A DNA stretch of 64,000 nucleotides from Actinomycetota bacterium (GTDB lineage Bacteria; Actinomycetota; Geothermincolia; Geothermincolales; RBG-13-55-18), in the NCBI GenBank assembly GCA_014360685.1, contig JACIXB010000021.1, positions 186,001 to 250,000 of the forward strand, read 5' to 3'. Positions 37,595 through 47,225 of this stretch are shown piece after piece; position 1 is the stretch's first letter, and the number at the start of each line of letters is the position of its first letter. Made by a program: the position numbers and the translations under genes. The notes beneath the pieces were generated by a model, which worked only from the letters and a program-made list of their open reading frames with translations, was not told the DNA's origin and did not search any database.

Positions 37595-38287
37595 TCACCC
37601 CAGATACCTTTTCTCCGCCAGCCACCCGCCCAATGCCCCCAGGGGAAGGAAGAGGAACAGGGCGACCAGGATTCCCACCGGACTGAAGGTCTGGGGCACC
37701 ACAACCCTCTCGGTCAGCAACCACCCGTTGAGGAAGGCTACCAGCGGCTGCCATAAGAATATCACCGCCGCCACGCATGCCGTACCGTAGAGCCAGCCTC
37801 GTTTCCTCTCCATGGCCTCCATGGAGATGCGATAACCACCCCAGATGAGCAGTAGCGCCTCCATCGCGTAGACCATGCCGAGGGTCACGTATAACCCGGA
37901 TGTCCCTCCGGAGAAGAGAGCCCCGGCCAGGAGAAAACCCAGGAAGAAGCCGGCGATGACCAGAATCCCGAAGACGATGAGGGAATGCTTGAGGACCAGC
38001 GAGACAGCCTCGCCGGCGCTCATGCGCCTGGGTCGGCCGGCCCGCTTGGGGAGGGCGGCCCTTTCCGCCGGCCTTCTCGGTATCTCCCCGCTTACGGCCC
38101 TGAAATCGCCTGGCAATACGTAGCCCGGTGTCGAACCGGCCGCAGGGATCGAAAACCCATCCCGGTGACCGCTGTCGGATGGGTTTGCCGCGGGCCGGGT
38201 ACCTTCGGTGGTCAGCCTGGCGAGGCAAAGCGAACAGAACGGCGCGTCCCGAGGATTGTCCGCTCCACAGAATGGGCAACTGGACAT
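37595..38287 (-). CDS. zinc-ribbon multi-pass membrane protein, unknown function
   Basis: 230 residues: N-terminal zinc ribbon CPFCG...FCSLC with the same DNPRDAPFC style as its neighbour, a 75-residue polar linker, and four hydrophobic segments (about 98-122, 131-150, 165-182, 204-222). AAAGGAG precedes the ATG. Zinc-ribbon plus membrane layouts are common in uncharacterised bacterial proteins; no function can be assigned. Confidence 0.75.
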   Translation of the reverse strand: MSSCPFCGADNPRDAPFCSLCLARLTTEGTRPAANPSDSGHRDGFSIPAAGSTPGYVLPGDFRAVSGEIPRRPAERAALPKRAGRPRRMSAGEAVSLVLKHSLIVFGILVIAGFFLGFLLAGALFSGGTSGLYVTLGMVYAMEALLLIWGGYRISMEAMERKRGWLYGTACVAAVIFLWQPLVAFLNGWLLTERVVVPQTFSPVGILVALFLFLPLGALGGWLAEKRYLG

Positions 38288-38432
38288 ACCCGCTCCTTTC
38301 TCCGCCGACTTTCCGGGGAGGGAGCCTGGTGTTTTCCTCCCCGGAAAAATATATCGACACGGGGAGCCGTCATATAAAGCGGCACGGCCGCCTGGGGTCG
38401 TGGTGGGGCCGATCTCGCGCTTGTCAGGACGG

Positions 38433-38780
38433 TTAGGGCGTCAGATCCGTCCTGGCGCCCTGTATCTCCCGGAAGAAACAAGAACGCTCCCCGGTATGGC
38501 AGGCCGGCCCTACCTGCACCACCTCCACCAGCAGTGCATCTCCGTCGCAGTCGTACAGGATCTTGCGCACGTACTGGCGGTGGCCGGAGGTCTCCCCCTT
38601 GCACCAGTACTCCTTGCGGCTGCGGCTCCAGAACCACGTCCTCCCGCTGGACAGGGTACGCTTCAGCGCCTCCCGGTCCATGTAGGCTAACATGAGGACT
38701 TCTCCGTTCTCGTGATCCTGGACGATGGCGGGTATGAGCCCGTCTCGGTCGAACTTCAGTTCCGGGATTTCCGCTTCCAT
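38433..38780 (-). CDS. hisI: phosphoribosyl-AMP cyclohydrolase
   Basis: Third step of histidine synthesis. 115 residues: [20 protein letters not shown], metal-binding DCDGDALL (D77, D79, D81) and zinc cysteines C78, C94 and C101. Stand-alone, not fused to HisE. ATG at 38780 with AGGAGAGAGG upstream; the longer in-frame extension has no family match. It is cut off from hisF by the liv cluster, yet keeps the strand and the order expected after hisF. Confidence 0.95.
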   Translation of the reverse strand: MEAEIPELKFDRDGLIPAIVQDHENGEVLMLAYMDREALKRTLSSGRTWFWSRSRKEYWCKGETSGHRQYVRKILYDCDGDALLVEVVQVGPACHTGERSCFFREIQGARTDLTP

Positions 38781-39121
38781 ATCCCTCTCTCCTTTCGGCG
38801 ACGCCGAGTTAACCACCGCACGGACATCATGGATCCCGAGGGACACCGGCCTCAACCCCTTAACGGAGGTAGATCGTGCATCCCTACGCCTTGACCCGTT
38901 CCAGCCGCCTCTTTCCCCTCCGGGCGCCGGGAGGCGGGCATTCCCGGCCACCGCCGAACGCCCATTTACAACCCGTCTCCTTCCCCCCATTCTCCTCGCC
39001 TCTCGGGTTCCTCCCCTTTGCCCGCATCCCCGCCGAGCCGGTGCCGGGAACCACGTCCGGTCATGTCCGTCAGGATTACCGGGTACCCGGTGGTAAAGCG
39101 TATTTAGGGTTCCGAGCGGGA
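38781..39121. other. intergenic region between livF and hisI
   Basis: 341 bp, GC-rich, no gene and no clear promoter recognised. It is one edge of the liv block inside the his run. Confidence 0.45.
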
Positions 39122-39853
39122 TCACCCGCCCATGACGTCCTCTTCCCCGAGGTAGAGGTGGAGGATCTCCTCCTTTCCCATGAGCTCGGAGGCCTCGCCC
39201 TCCAGGCGTATCTTGCCCGCGCGCATCACGTAGGCATAATCGGATATGCTCAGGGCGATCATGGCGTCCTGCTCCACGAGGAGTATGGTGAGGCCCTCGC
39301 GGTTGAGCTTTTTCAAGCAGGAGAATATATCCCTGATGACCATGGGCGCCAGGCCCATGCTCGGCTCGTCCAGGAGGAGAAGCCTCGGCCTGGACATCAA
39401 CGCCCTGCCTATGGCCAGCATTTGCTGCTCGCCTCCGGACAAGGTGCCCGCTTCCTGGCCCAGTCTTTCCTCCAGGGCGGGAAAGAGGTGGCATACGAAT
39501 TCCATATCCTCCGCCACCTCACGCCAACGTTTCCGGCCCGCGCGAAGGTAGGCTCCCAGGTAGAGGTTTTCCTTCACCGTCATGGTGTAGAAGACCTGCC
39601 GTCCCTCCGGGACGTGGGATATCCCCATGCGCACGATGCGGTGGGGTTCAAGGTTGGCGATATTGGTGCCCACGTACCTTATTTCCCCATAACGGGTGGG
39701 TACCAGTCCGGATATGGCGCGTAGGAGGGTGGTCTTTCCCGCTCCGTTGGCGCCGATGATGGTGGTTATCTTCCCCGCGCGCACCCAGAGGTCCACGGCG
39801 CGTAAGGCTTCTATATTCCCGTAGAAGGCGGAGAGGTTGTTGATCTCCAGCAA
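39122..39853 (-). CDS. livF: branched-chain amino acid ABC transporter, ATP-binding protein LivF
   Basis: 243 residues: Walker [14 protein letters not shown]-type [12 protein letters not shown], signature [15 protein letters not shown], Walker [15 protein letters not shown]-loop replaced by LLVEQDA as in LivF proteins. TTG start at 39853 with GGGAGGT 7 nt upstream. Pairs with LivG to power import through LivHM. Confidence 0.95.
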   Translation of the reverse strand: MLEINNLSAFYGNIEALRAVDLWVRAGKITTIIGANGAGKTTLLRAISGLVPTRYGEIRYVGTNIANLEPHRIVRMGISHVPEGRQVFYTMTVKENLYLGAYLRAGRKRWREVAEDMEFVCHLFPALEERLGQEAGTLSGGEQQMLAIGRALMSRPRLLLLDEPSMGLAPMVIRDIFSCLKKLNREGLTILLVEQDAMIALSISDYAYVMRAGKIRLEGEASELMGKEEILHLYLGEEDVMGG

Positions 39854-40007
39854 ATCCGTACCTCCCGTTCCAGGAAAAACCTTGCCGGCATCCCCCCGGC
39901 GCACGCTCCAAGCGCTTTTTCCGCCGTCGGCGCGCCGTTTATGGTTTTCCGCGCCTCCGGCCCTCCTGTCCTCCTTCGTCCATGCGAGGCTGTTCCTGGA
40001 ATCGGAC

Positions 40008-40778
40008 TCAAGCGCCTATCTCCGTACCCAGGTAGGCCTCTATGACCCGGGGGTCGTTACGTACCTCCTCGGGCGTGCCCTCGGAGATCACCTCCCCGTG
40101 GTCCAGGACCAGAACCTCTTCGGATATACTCATCACCAGTGCCATGTCGTGTTCCACCAACAGCACGGTTACTCCCCCATCCCTGATACGCTTGATGATC
40201 TCCCCCAGCTCGCGGGTCTCGTAGTCGTTCAGGCCCGCGGCCGGCTCATCGAGCAACAGAAGCCTGGGGGCTGTGGCCAGGGCCCTGGCCACCTCCAAGA
40301 GGCGCTGCTGGCCGAAGGGGAGGGAACCCGCCCGGTTCTCGGCCTGCATCTCCAATCCTACCATGTCCAGGTAGGCGAGGGACTCCTCCCACATCCAGGC
40401 CTCCTCGCGCCGGGCGCGCGGAAAACGCAGGGCGGAGGCGAACATGCCCGCTCGAGCGCGATGGTGGAGTCCCACCATGACGTTCTCCCTCACCGTCATC
40501 TCCGGAAAAACGCGTACCGTCTGGAAGGTTCTGGCGATACCCAGGGCGGCTATGCGGTGCGGCTGCAGCCCCAGTATCTCCTTTCCCTGGAAGATCGCCC
40601 TCCCTCGGTCCGCACGGTACAGGCCGGTCAGGAGGTCGAAGAGGGTGGTCTTTCCCGCCCCATTGGGTCCGATAATGGCCTTGATCACGTTGGGGCGCAC
40701 CCGGAAGGACACCTCCTTGACCGCGGCCAGCCCGCCGAAGGTCTTGGTCAATCCTTCCACGACCAGTATGTCTTCCAC
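40008..40778 (-). CDS. livG: branched-chain amino acid ABC transporter, ATP-binding protein LivG
   Basis: 256 residues: Walker A GPNGAGKTT, GIARTFQTVRVFPEMTV (Q-loop region), signature LPFGQQRLLEVARAL, Walker B LLLLDEPAAGLN and LLVEHDM. The long insertion between Q-loop and signature is typical of LivG. GTG at 40778 matches the family N-terminus; an ATG at 40871 with a good AAAGGGGAG SD would add 31 residues, so the start is open. Confidence 0.94.
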   Translation of the reverse strand: MEDILVVEGLTKTFGGLAAVKEVSFRVRPNVIKAIIGPNGAGKTTLFDLLTGLYRADRGRAIFQGKEILGLQPHRIAALGIARTFQTVRVFPEMTVRENVMVGLHHRARAGMFASALRFPRARREEAWMWEESLAYLDMVGLEMQAENRAGSLPFGQQRLLEVARALATAPRLLLLDEPAAGLNDYETRELGEIIKRIRDGGVTVLLVEHDMALVMSISEEVLVLDHGEVISEGTPEEVRNDPRVIEAYLGTEIGA

Positions 40779-40938
40779 GCCTCCCGCCTTTCCGGCAAGA
40801 GGGGCGTTCCCTCCGCTTACCCGTTTCCCTGTGCCGGTAAATGCGCTTCGCGGAACCCCTTTCAAGCCCATGCTCCCCTTTGCGCCCCTCCTTGTCTCCC
40901 GTCTCCGGCCCGCGGTCCCATCGGATACCCCCGGCTGC

Positions 40939-42090
40939 TCATTCCAGCGCCTTCTTGCGCCAGGGGTTGACGAATGGGCTGCGGCGGTAGCGGACCATGT
41001 CCGCCAGTCCCCTGGTTATCCCCTTGGGCATGAAGACCATGGTGAGCACCAGGATGAGGCCGTAGATGATGCCCTCGTAATTGCTGTATTTCTCCAGCCA
41101 GTGGGGCACCTCTCCCAGCCACTTGGGCAGGGCCTCCACGACCTTGGGGATGAAGGTAATCACTCCCGCCCCGGCCACCGCTCCCCATATGCTCTCCATG
41201 CCTCCCACCACCACCATGGTCACCAGCTGGATGGAGAGTACGATGGTGAAGAGGTTGGGGTCGATATATCCCTGGATATGGGCGAAAATACCGCCCGCCA
41301 ACCCCGCCAGGGCCGCGGAGAGGACGAATGCCTTTATCTTCTCCCAGGAAACATCCACCCCCATGACCTCCGCCGCCACCTCCGACTGGTGCAGGGCCAA
41401 CATGGCCCTGCCGGAGCGGGAACGCACCAGGTTATGGCAGAAAAGCAGCACCAGTAAGGCTATTATCCATATGAAGAAGTATTCCTTTCGGAGATAGTCC
41501 CTGCCCTCTCCGATGGCCAGCCCGGGCAGGTAGAGAGCCGGGATGTTGCGCAGGCCGTCGTTCCCCCCCGTGAGCCAGGTCATCTCCCGCATGAAGACGA
41601 AGAACACCATCCCCAGTCCCAGGGTGGCCATGGCCAAGTAGTGCCCCTTGAGCCTCAGCACCGGGGCGACCGTGAAACCGAGGACGGCCGACACCGCCAC
41701 GGCGGCGGGGATTCCCAGCCAAGGAGGAAAGTGGGCCTTCAAGCACAAGAGGGCCGAGGTATAGGCGCCCACGCCGAAGAAGGCGGCATGGCCCAGCGAT
41801 ACCTGGCCGGCGTAGCCAATGAGCAGGTTGAGGCCCACGGCGGCGATGGTGTAGATCCCCACCAGGCGCATGACCATGACCAGGGGGATACCCAGCGGCC
41901 TGGATATGCGATCCGCCCACAGAGGAAAGAGGGCCAGGAATACCCCGAGCCCCAGAAACAGGTGGTAGGAGCGGATGATGGAGAGCAGGCTCCTCGCTGA
42001 CGAGGAGAACCTGCCAGGTGTATCCCCGGTACCCCTGGGGACTCCGCCGTCCCTCGGTACCCTTCTTGCTCCTTTACCGTCGCCTTCCAT
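40939..42090 (-). CDS. livM: branched-chain amino acid ABC transporter permease LivM
   Basis: 383 residues with about ten hydrophobic helices; LivM hallmarks are NLLIGYAGQVSLGHAAFFGVGAY near residue 90 and LAGGIFAHIQGYIDP in the second half, with a charged C-terminal tail. GGGAGGG precedes the ATG. Partner of LivH; 45 nt after livH. Confidence 0.94.
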   Translation of the reverse strand: MEGDGKGARRVPRDGGVPRGTGDTPGRFSSSARSLLSIIRSYHLFLGLGVFLALFPLWADRISRPLGIPLVMVMRLVGIYTIAAVGLNLLIGYAGQVSLGHAAFFGVGAYTSALLCLKAHFPPWLGIPAAVAVSAVLGFTVAPVLRLKGHYLAMATLGLGMVFFVFMREMTWLTGGNDGLRNIPALYLPGLAIGEGRDYLRKEYFFIWIIALLVLLFCHNLVRSRSGRAMLALHQSEVAAEVMGVDVSWEKIKAFVLSAALAGLAGGIFAHIQGYIDPNLFTIVLSIQLVTMVVVGGMESIWGAVAGAGVITFIPKVVEALPKWLGEVPHWLEKYSNYEGIIYGLILVLTMVFMPKGITRGLADMVRYRRSPFVNPWRKKALE

Positions 42091-42135
42091 TCGATGCCCG
42101 TCCCTCCCAGGGTCTCCGGTTGCGCCGGCAGGGCC

Positions 42136-43032
42136 TCAAACCTTTTCCGCTATCCCCCGCCCCAACAGTCCCTGGGGTCGGAAGAGGAGGACGGCGATGA
42201 GTATTATCGCCGAGACCGCACCCTTGTAGCCCGTGGAGACGCCCAGTACCACATTGAGAAAACCGGGGATGAGCTCCTCGAGGAGCCCGAGCACCAATCC
42301 CCCCACCACGGCCCCGAAGGTATTGCCCAGACCTCCTACCACCGAGGCGGTGAAGCCCTTGATACCTATCTCCAAACCCATCCCGTAGCTGGCGAAGGGA
42401 GCGTTAATCAGTCCCGCCGCTCCGCCCAGGGCCGCGGCCAGGACGAAGGAGTACAGTGACATGCGGGACACGTTTATGCCCACCAGGGTTGCCGCCTGCC
42501 GATTCACCGAACAGGCCCGCATGGCCTTTCCCGCCCTGGTGCGGCTGAAGAACAAGTAGACCAGGGCCACGCAGACCACCGTCAATCCCGTCACCCAGAG
42601 GAACTGCTTGGACACCGTGGCTCCGGGAAGCCTGAAGGTCCCGGGGGTGAACTCGGGGACCTTGTAGGCCTCGCTGGGCCAGAAAACCCTGCCCAGGGAT
42701 TTGAAAAATATGGAAGCCCCCACGGTGGCGATTATGGCCGTGAGCACCCCGGCACGTCGCAGGGGATGGATCATGAGCCTCTCCATAGCCCCTCCCACGG
42801 CGCCAGTAGCCAGGACGGCCAGCAGGGCGGCCAGGGGAATGGGAAGTCCCGCGGATACCGCCAACGCATAGGTGAAAAGGCCCCCGAACATGGAGAATTC
42901 TCCCTGGGCGAAATTTATTATCCCCGTTGAGTTGTAGATGATGTTGAAGCCCATGGCCACCAGGATGTACAGGCATCCGTTGGCCATTCCGTTGGCCAGG
43001 TACTGGGGGAAGTTTCTCAAGAAATCCAGCAT
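42136..43032 (-). CDS. livH: branched-chain amino acid ABC transporter permease LivH
   Basis: 298 residues, eight or so membrane helices; LivH blocks NGMANGCLYILVAMGFNIIYNSTGIINFAQGEF (first half) and GFTASVVGGLGNTFGAVVGG (EAA-like region) are clear. GGAGGAAA precedes the ATG. Separated from livJ by a terminator hairpin, so it is probably made in lower amounts than the binding protein. Confidence 0.94.
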   Translation of the reverse strand: MLDFLRNFPQYLANGMANGCLYILVAMGFNIIYNSTGIINFAQGEFSMFGGLFTYALAVSAGLPIPLAALLAVLATGAVGGAMERLMIHPLRRAGVLTAIIATVGASIFFKSLGRVFWPSEAYKVPEFTPGTFRLPGATVSKQFLWVTGLTVVCVALVYLFFSRTRAGKAMRACSVNRQAATLVGINVSRMSLYSFVLAAALGGAAGLINAPFASYGMGLEIGIKGFTASVVGGLGNTFGAVVGGLVLGLLEELIPGFLNVVLGVSTGYKGAVSAIILIAVLLFRPQGLLGRGIAEKV

Positions 43033-43120
43033 TTTCCTCCAGGTTTTCGCTCAACCCGCCGTACCCGCCGGGCGCGAGAAAGTCGTGCCGGGCTTAAGCA
43101 TAAGCATAAAATCATTATTG

Positions 43121-43154
43121 AAAAGGGGAGGCCGGCCTCGGAACCAGCCTCCCC
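43121..43154 (-). terminator. terminator/attenuator between livJ and livH
   Basis: Minus strand GGGGAGGC (43154-43147), 14-nt loop, GCCTCCCC (43132-43125), then TTTTCAAT. Perfect 8-bp GC-rich stem with a T-run, placed between the binding-protein gene and the permease genes. Confidence 0.7.
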
Positions 43155-43177
43155 GCCGCGATCTTATGGGCCGGAGC

Positions 43178-44383
43178 TTACCGCTCGGCAGGCTCCCACT
43201 GGGAGTTGACGATCTTCACCATAATCAGGTCATCCGGCGAGAGGCCGTTGTGGTCCTGCGGCGAGTAGTTGAAAATGCCCGCCGTCCCCACCAGTCCTTC
43301 GGTCCTTTCTATCTCGTCGCGAAGCTCCTCCGGAGTGGCGTCCGGCCCCACCCTCTTCAGGGCCTCGGTGATGATGAGAATGGCGTCCCAGCCGTGCCCG
43401 GCGAAGGTGTTGATGGGCTCCCCGTAAGCCTCCCGGTAGGCCTCGTCGAAGTCCTTGATGAACTCGTACTCCGGCGAACCGGGTTCGAGCACCTTCTCGT
43501 AGATGAGCATCTTGCCGGCCGGGAAGACCACCCCGTCGGCCGCTTCGCCCGCCAGCTTGATGAATTCCTGGTTGGCGATACCGTGGCTCCCCACATAGGG
43601 GAGGTCAATACCCTTGTCCCGCATGCGCTTGGCGATGATGGCCGGCCCCGGGTTCGTGCCCCAGACCAGGATCACCTCCGGCGAGGCGGACATGACGTTG
43701 GTCAGGTGGGTATCGATGGTCTCCTCGGTATCGTTGGTCTGGTAGCCCTCGGTGGCCACCACCTCCAGGCCGTAGGTGGGGGCCTCATTCTCCACCACGT
43801 TCTTGCCGTCGGTCCCGAAGGGGTTGGTGTCGTAGAGAAGGGCCACTTTTCTCACCTTGAGCACCCGCTCGATATACTCGAGCGCCTTCTTCCCCGCCTC
43901 GGTGGCCGTGGGCGGGGTTCGGAATATCCAGGTGATGCCGCCCTCCATTATGCTGGCCCCGGCGGCCATGCACACCTGCGGTACCTGCCTCTTGGCGGTC
44001 TCCTGTTTCATGGCCAGGGTCGGCCCCGTACCGCTGGAGCCGATGACCGCCACCACGTCCTCCTGCTCCAGGAGCTCGATGACCGCCTGTTGCGCCTTGT
44101 TGGAGTCGCTCTGGTCGTCCTTGATGATCACCTCCACGGGATGGCCCTTGATCCCACCCTTGGCGTTCAGCCTCTCCACGTAGAGTTCGATGGCCTTGCG
44201 CTCCGGCTTGCCCAGCGGCTCGTTGGCCCCGCTCTCGGAGAGCACCACCCCGATCTTTATGGGTTCCTTGGCCGTCTCGGTGGTGCCTTCCTCCCCCCCG
44301 CAACCCGAGAGGGCCAGCAAGGATCCCGCCAGGAAGACGGCCGCCAACGGGATCAATAACCACCTTGCTCTGAACCGTTTCAT
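43178..44383 (-). CDS. livJ: branched-chain amino acid ABC transporter, substrate-binding lipoprotein
   Basis: 401 residues: a signal peptide with Arg-rich start and lipobox LALSGC (C28), so it is lipidated by the Lgt and LspA encoded at 55.5-56.8 kb. Then a type I periplasmic-binding fold beginning IKIGVVLSESGANEPLG, with AVIGSSGTGPTLAM and WIFRTPP segments typical of LIVBP proteins. ATG at 44383 with AAGGGGGG upstream. Ligand class (Leu/Ile/Val or amide) is inferred from the family only. Confidence 0.93.
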   Translation of the reverse strand: MKRFRARWLLIPLAAVFLAGSLLALSGCGGEEGTTETAKEPIKIGVVLSESGANEPLGKPERKAIELYVERLNAKGGIKGHPVEVIIKDDQSDSNKAQQAVIELLEQEDVVAVIGSSGTGPTLAMKQETAKRQVPQVCMAAGASIMEGGITWIFRTPPTATEAGKKALEYIERVLKVRKVALLYDTNPFGTDGKNVVENEAPTYGLEVVATEGYQTNDTEETIDTHLTNVMSASPEVILVWGTNPGPAIIAKRMRDKGIDLPYVGSHGIANQEFIKLAGEAADGVVFPAGKMLIYEKVLEPGSPEYEFIKDFDEAYREAYGEPINTFAGHGWDAILIITEALKRVGPDATPEELRDEIERTEGLVGTAGIFNYSPQDHNGLSPDDLIMVKIVNSQWEPAER

Positions 44384-44481
44384 TCGACCCCCCTTACCTC
44401 TTCCCGGCCTCCTCGCGAGGCCTTTACGCCTGAAAGTGCTTTTCCCGCTTGCGCAGGCCAGAAAGCACGCTTTAGATGATA

Positions 44482-44511
44482 TTTCTACCACATGCTCTCC
44501 GCGCGTGTAAA
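44482..44511 (-). promoter_or_regulatory. promoter of the liv cluster
   Basis: Minus strand TTTACA (44506-44511, 5 of 6) and TAGAAA (44482-44487, 4 of 6), spacer 18 nt, about 100 nt before the livJ start codon. It suggests that the transporter is expressed independently of hisF. Confidence 0.5.
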
Positions 44512-44601
44512 CCTTATCCCCTCGTTCCCACGCTTTTCATCCTTGTTTTGCTGTCACCGATGCGTCCAGGACCGACTTCGCGCCCGCGGCGTCCTCTGAG
44601 G

Positions 44602-45360
44602 TCACAGGCGAACGGGGATCCCCTTTCGGCGTAGATATTCCTTGGCCTGCCTTATGCTGTATTCCCCGTAATGGAAAATGGAGGCGGCCAGCACGGCGTC
44701 CGCACCCGCTTTTAGGATGACCTCCGCCAGATGTTCCAGGTGGCCCGCCCCGCCGGAAGCGATGACCGGTATCCCCACCGCCTCCACCACCGCGCGGGTG
44801 AGCTCCAGGTCATATCCCATCCTGGTGCCGTCCCTGTCCATGCTGGTCAGCAGGATCTCGCCAGCCCCCAGGGACTCCGCGCGGCGGGCCCATTCCAGGG
44901 CGTCCAGCCCCGTGGGGGTTCTCCCCCCGTGGATGTACACCTCCCAGAAATCCCCGCCCCTTCTCTTGGCGTCTATGGCCACCACCACGCACTGGGAGCC
45001 GAACCTCCCGGCGGCGGCCTCCACCAGTTTGGGATTCTCCACCGCCGCCGTATTGAGGGAAACCTTGTCCGCCCCCGTGGCCAGCATGCGCCTTATATCC
45101 TCGAGGTTCCTTATCCCCCCTCCGACGGTGAAGGGGATGAAGACCTTTTCCGCCACTCGAGCGGCCATGTCGAAGACTAAGTCCCGGCACTCGTGGGAAG
45201 CGGTGATATCCAGAAAGATCAGTTCGTCGGCGCCCTCGCGGTCGTATACTTCCCCCAGCTCCACCGGGTCCCCGGCATCCCGGAGGCGCACGAAATTAAT
45301 ACCCTTTACCACCCTCCCCTTGTCCACGTCCAGGCAGGGTATGATGCGCTTGGTCAGCAC
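44602..45360 (-). CDS. hisF: imidazole glycerol phosphate synthase, cyclase subunit HisF
   Basis: 252 residues of (beta/alpha)8 barrel: [15 protein letters not shown] (catalytic Asp), [27 protein letters not shown] (second catalytic Asp) and [15 protein letters not shown] start at 45360 with AAGGAGGTG upstream. Works with HisH. It is 285 nt downstream of hisA, looser than the rest of the his genes. Confidence 0.97.
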   Translation of the reverse strand: MLTKRIIPCLDVDKGRVVKGINFVRLRDAGDPVELGEVYDREGADELIFLDITASHECRDLVFDMAARVAEKVFIPFTVGGGIRNLEDIRRMLATGADKVSLNTAAVENPKLVEAAAGRFGSQCVVVAIDAKRRGGDFWEVYIHGGRTPTGLDALEWARRAESLGAGEILLTSMDRDGTRMGYDLELTRAVVEAVGIPVIASGGAGHLEHLAEVILKAGADAVLAASIFHYGEYSIRQAKEYLRRKGIPVRL

Positions 45361-45644
45361 TTCTCACACCTCCTTGGGCTGCGCCCCATACCAGTCCGCC
45401 TCCTGCGGTATCCCATGATCCATGCTCCTTTTCTTACCTTAAAGCCTGCACCGGGCGGGAAATGACATGCCCTCCGAGAGCGCCCTGCCCATCCCACGAC
45501 AACGGGCACGGAACTGGACTCGGAGCCCCGGAAAAGGGGCCGGGGCATCACTTTCCCGACCTTCCATCTCCACCAGACCGCCTTCGGATAAGGTATTGTC
45601 TTAAATCTTTCAGGTACGCAGCCCAGGGGAATACCTTTCCGACC

Positions 45645-46367
45645 TCATTCCTCGAGGTCGAGGACCTCCGGTAGGGAAAGAGCCCCCTCGTAAAGGGCCC
45701 TTCCAACCACCGCCCCCTCCACTCCCCGCGGCACCAGTTCTTTCAGGATCACGAGGTCCCGGCGGCTGGTGATGCCTCCCGCGACGATCACTCCCAGCCC
45801 CCGGTTCAATAGTTCGTGAGGTATGCCCCCGGATCTACCCTCGAGGGTCCCATCCCGGAGGATGTCCGTGCACAGCACCCTCCTCGCCCCGGCCTCCAAG
45901 AGCTCGACCACCAGCTCATCCAGGGTGCGGTCCAGCTCTTGGGTCCATCCTCCGACGGCCACCCTTTCACCCCGCAGGTCCAGGCTGACCACCAGCCTAT
46001 CCCCGAGGGACTCGGCCGCGGCGCGTAAGAGGCCGGCGTCCGCCAGCACCCCGGTTCCCATGATCACCCGGGCCGCCCCCATTTCCAGCAGCAACCGGGC
46101 ATCCTCGAGGGTTCTCACGCCCCCTCCCACCTGGACCGGGATGTCCACCTCGCGGAGTATCCGCTCCACGCTCCGTAAATTGACCGGGCGACCCTCGACC
46201 GCACCGTCCAAGTCCACCACGTGCAAAAAGGAAGCCCCTTCATCGCGCCAGCGCAAGGCCATCTCCCAAGGGCGGTCGGAGAAGACGGTCACCTTCCCCA
46301 GGTCGCCGCGCAGCAGCCGAACGCACCTTCCGCCCTTTATGTCCACCGCCGGGTAGATGCGAAACAT
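45645..46367 (-). CDS. hisA: phosphoribosyl-formimino-AICAR-P isomerase HisA
   Basis: 240-residue barrel with MFRIYPAVDIKGGRCVRL (catalytic Asp8) and SLDLRG (Asp130), plus GGGVRTLEDA and VIVAGGITS phosphate loops. Start ATG at 46367, 2 nt after the hisH stop, with GGAGGGGG upstream; the longer in-frame stretch reads into hisH. In some Actinobacteria this gene is the bifunctional PriA (also TrpF); sequence alone does not decide this. Confidence 0.95.
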   Translation of the reverse strand: MFRIYPAVDIKGGRCVRLLRGDLGKVTVFSDRPWEMALRWRDEGASFLHVVDLDGAVEGRPVNLRSVERILREVDIPVQVGGGVRTLEDARLLLEMGAARVIMGTGVLADAGLLRAAAESLGDRLVVSLDLRGERVAVGGWTQELDRTLDELVVELLEAGARRVLCTDILRDGTLEGRSGGIPHELLNRGLGVIVAGGITSRRDLVILKELVPRGVEGAVVGRALYEGALSLPEVLDLEE

Positions 46368-46369
46368 CC

Positions 46370-47011
46370 TCAACCCCCTCCGCCGCGGCCATCCGTCGGC
46401 CACCCTTCCCTGCACAGGCGGGCGAAGTTGTCCAGGATGCGCAATCCGGCCGAGGAACTCTTCTCCGGGTGGAACTGGAAGGCCGTCACCCTTCCCACCG
46501 CCGCCCCGGAGGCGAAGGTCACGCCGTACTCGGTGCGGGTGAGCATGTCTTCCTCCCTCTCGGGGACCACGTAATAGGAATGGACGAAATAGAAAAAGGT
46601 CCCCTTCTCCACGCCAAGCAGGAGGGGGTGGGGTCGGACGGGATGGACGTCGTTCCACCCCATGTGGGGCACCTTCAGTCCGGATGGAAAACGGACCACC
46701 CGGCCGGGGAGGAAACCCAGGCCCTCCGCTCCGGGGCTTTCCTCGCTCTCCGAGAAGAGCAGCTGGTATCCGAGGCATATTCCCAGAAAGGGACGGTCCT
46801 CGGACAGGGCCTCGCGGATCACCGGGAGAAGGCCGCGCTCCCTCAACTCCTCGACGGCGTCACCGAAGGCCCCCACGCCGGGTAGGACTATGCCCCGCGC
46901 CCTTTCCACCTCCCCGGGATCACCGGTTACCACCACCTCATGGCCCAGGTGGAGGAAAGCCTTTTCCACGCTGCGAAGGTTCCCCATCCCGTAGTCCACT
47001 ATGGCTATCAA
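46370..47011 (-). CDS. hisH: imidazole glycerol phosphate synthase, glutamine amidotransferase HisH
   Basis: 213 residues: class I amidotransferase with oxyanion LPGVGAFGDA, nucleophile GICLGYQL (C79) and the H181/E183 pair in FQFHPEKSS. Lead IVDYGMGNLRSV is HisH-specific. TTG start at 47011 with GGAAGGTGG upstream. Supplies ammonia to HisF. Confidence 0.96.
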   Translation of the reverse strand: MIAIVDYGMGNLRSVEKAFLHLGHEVVVTGDPGEVERARGIVLPGVGAFGDAVEELRERGLLPVIREALSEDRPFLGICLGYQLLFSESEESPGAEGLGFLPGRVVRFPSGLKVPHMGWNDVHPVRPHPLLLGVEKGTFFYFVHSYYVVPEREEDMLTRTEYGVTFASGAAVGRVTAFQFHPEKSSSAGLRILDNFARLCREGWPTDGRGGGG

Positions 47012-47225
47012 GTAACCACCTTCCTTCGCCTTGCGCCTTTTAATCCCGCGCCCCTGAGGGATGGGCCGTCATGCTCCGCAAGGTCCTCCCCGCCGCCTTT
47101 TCCGCCTTCTACGGAATAACACCCGCACGCCGTTCCCTGGAAAGGATGGCCAAGCAGAAGAAGAGCAGGGTGAGGGTCACGAACCGATGAACCGCCGGTT
47201 CACCCGGAGGGGACCCCGGCCTCCC

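Noticed and set aside
42938-44359. 473-codon plus-strand frame opposite livJ and livH
   Set aside because: Antisense to well-supported genes; no recognisable protein.
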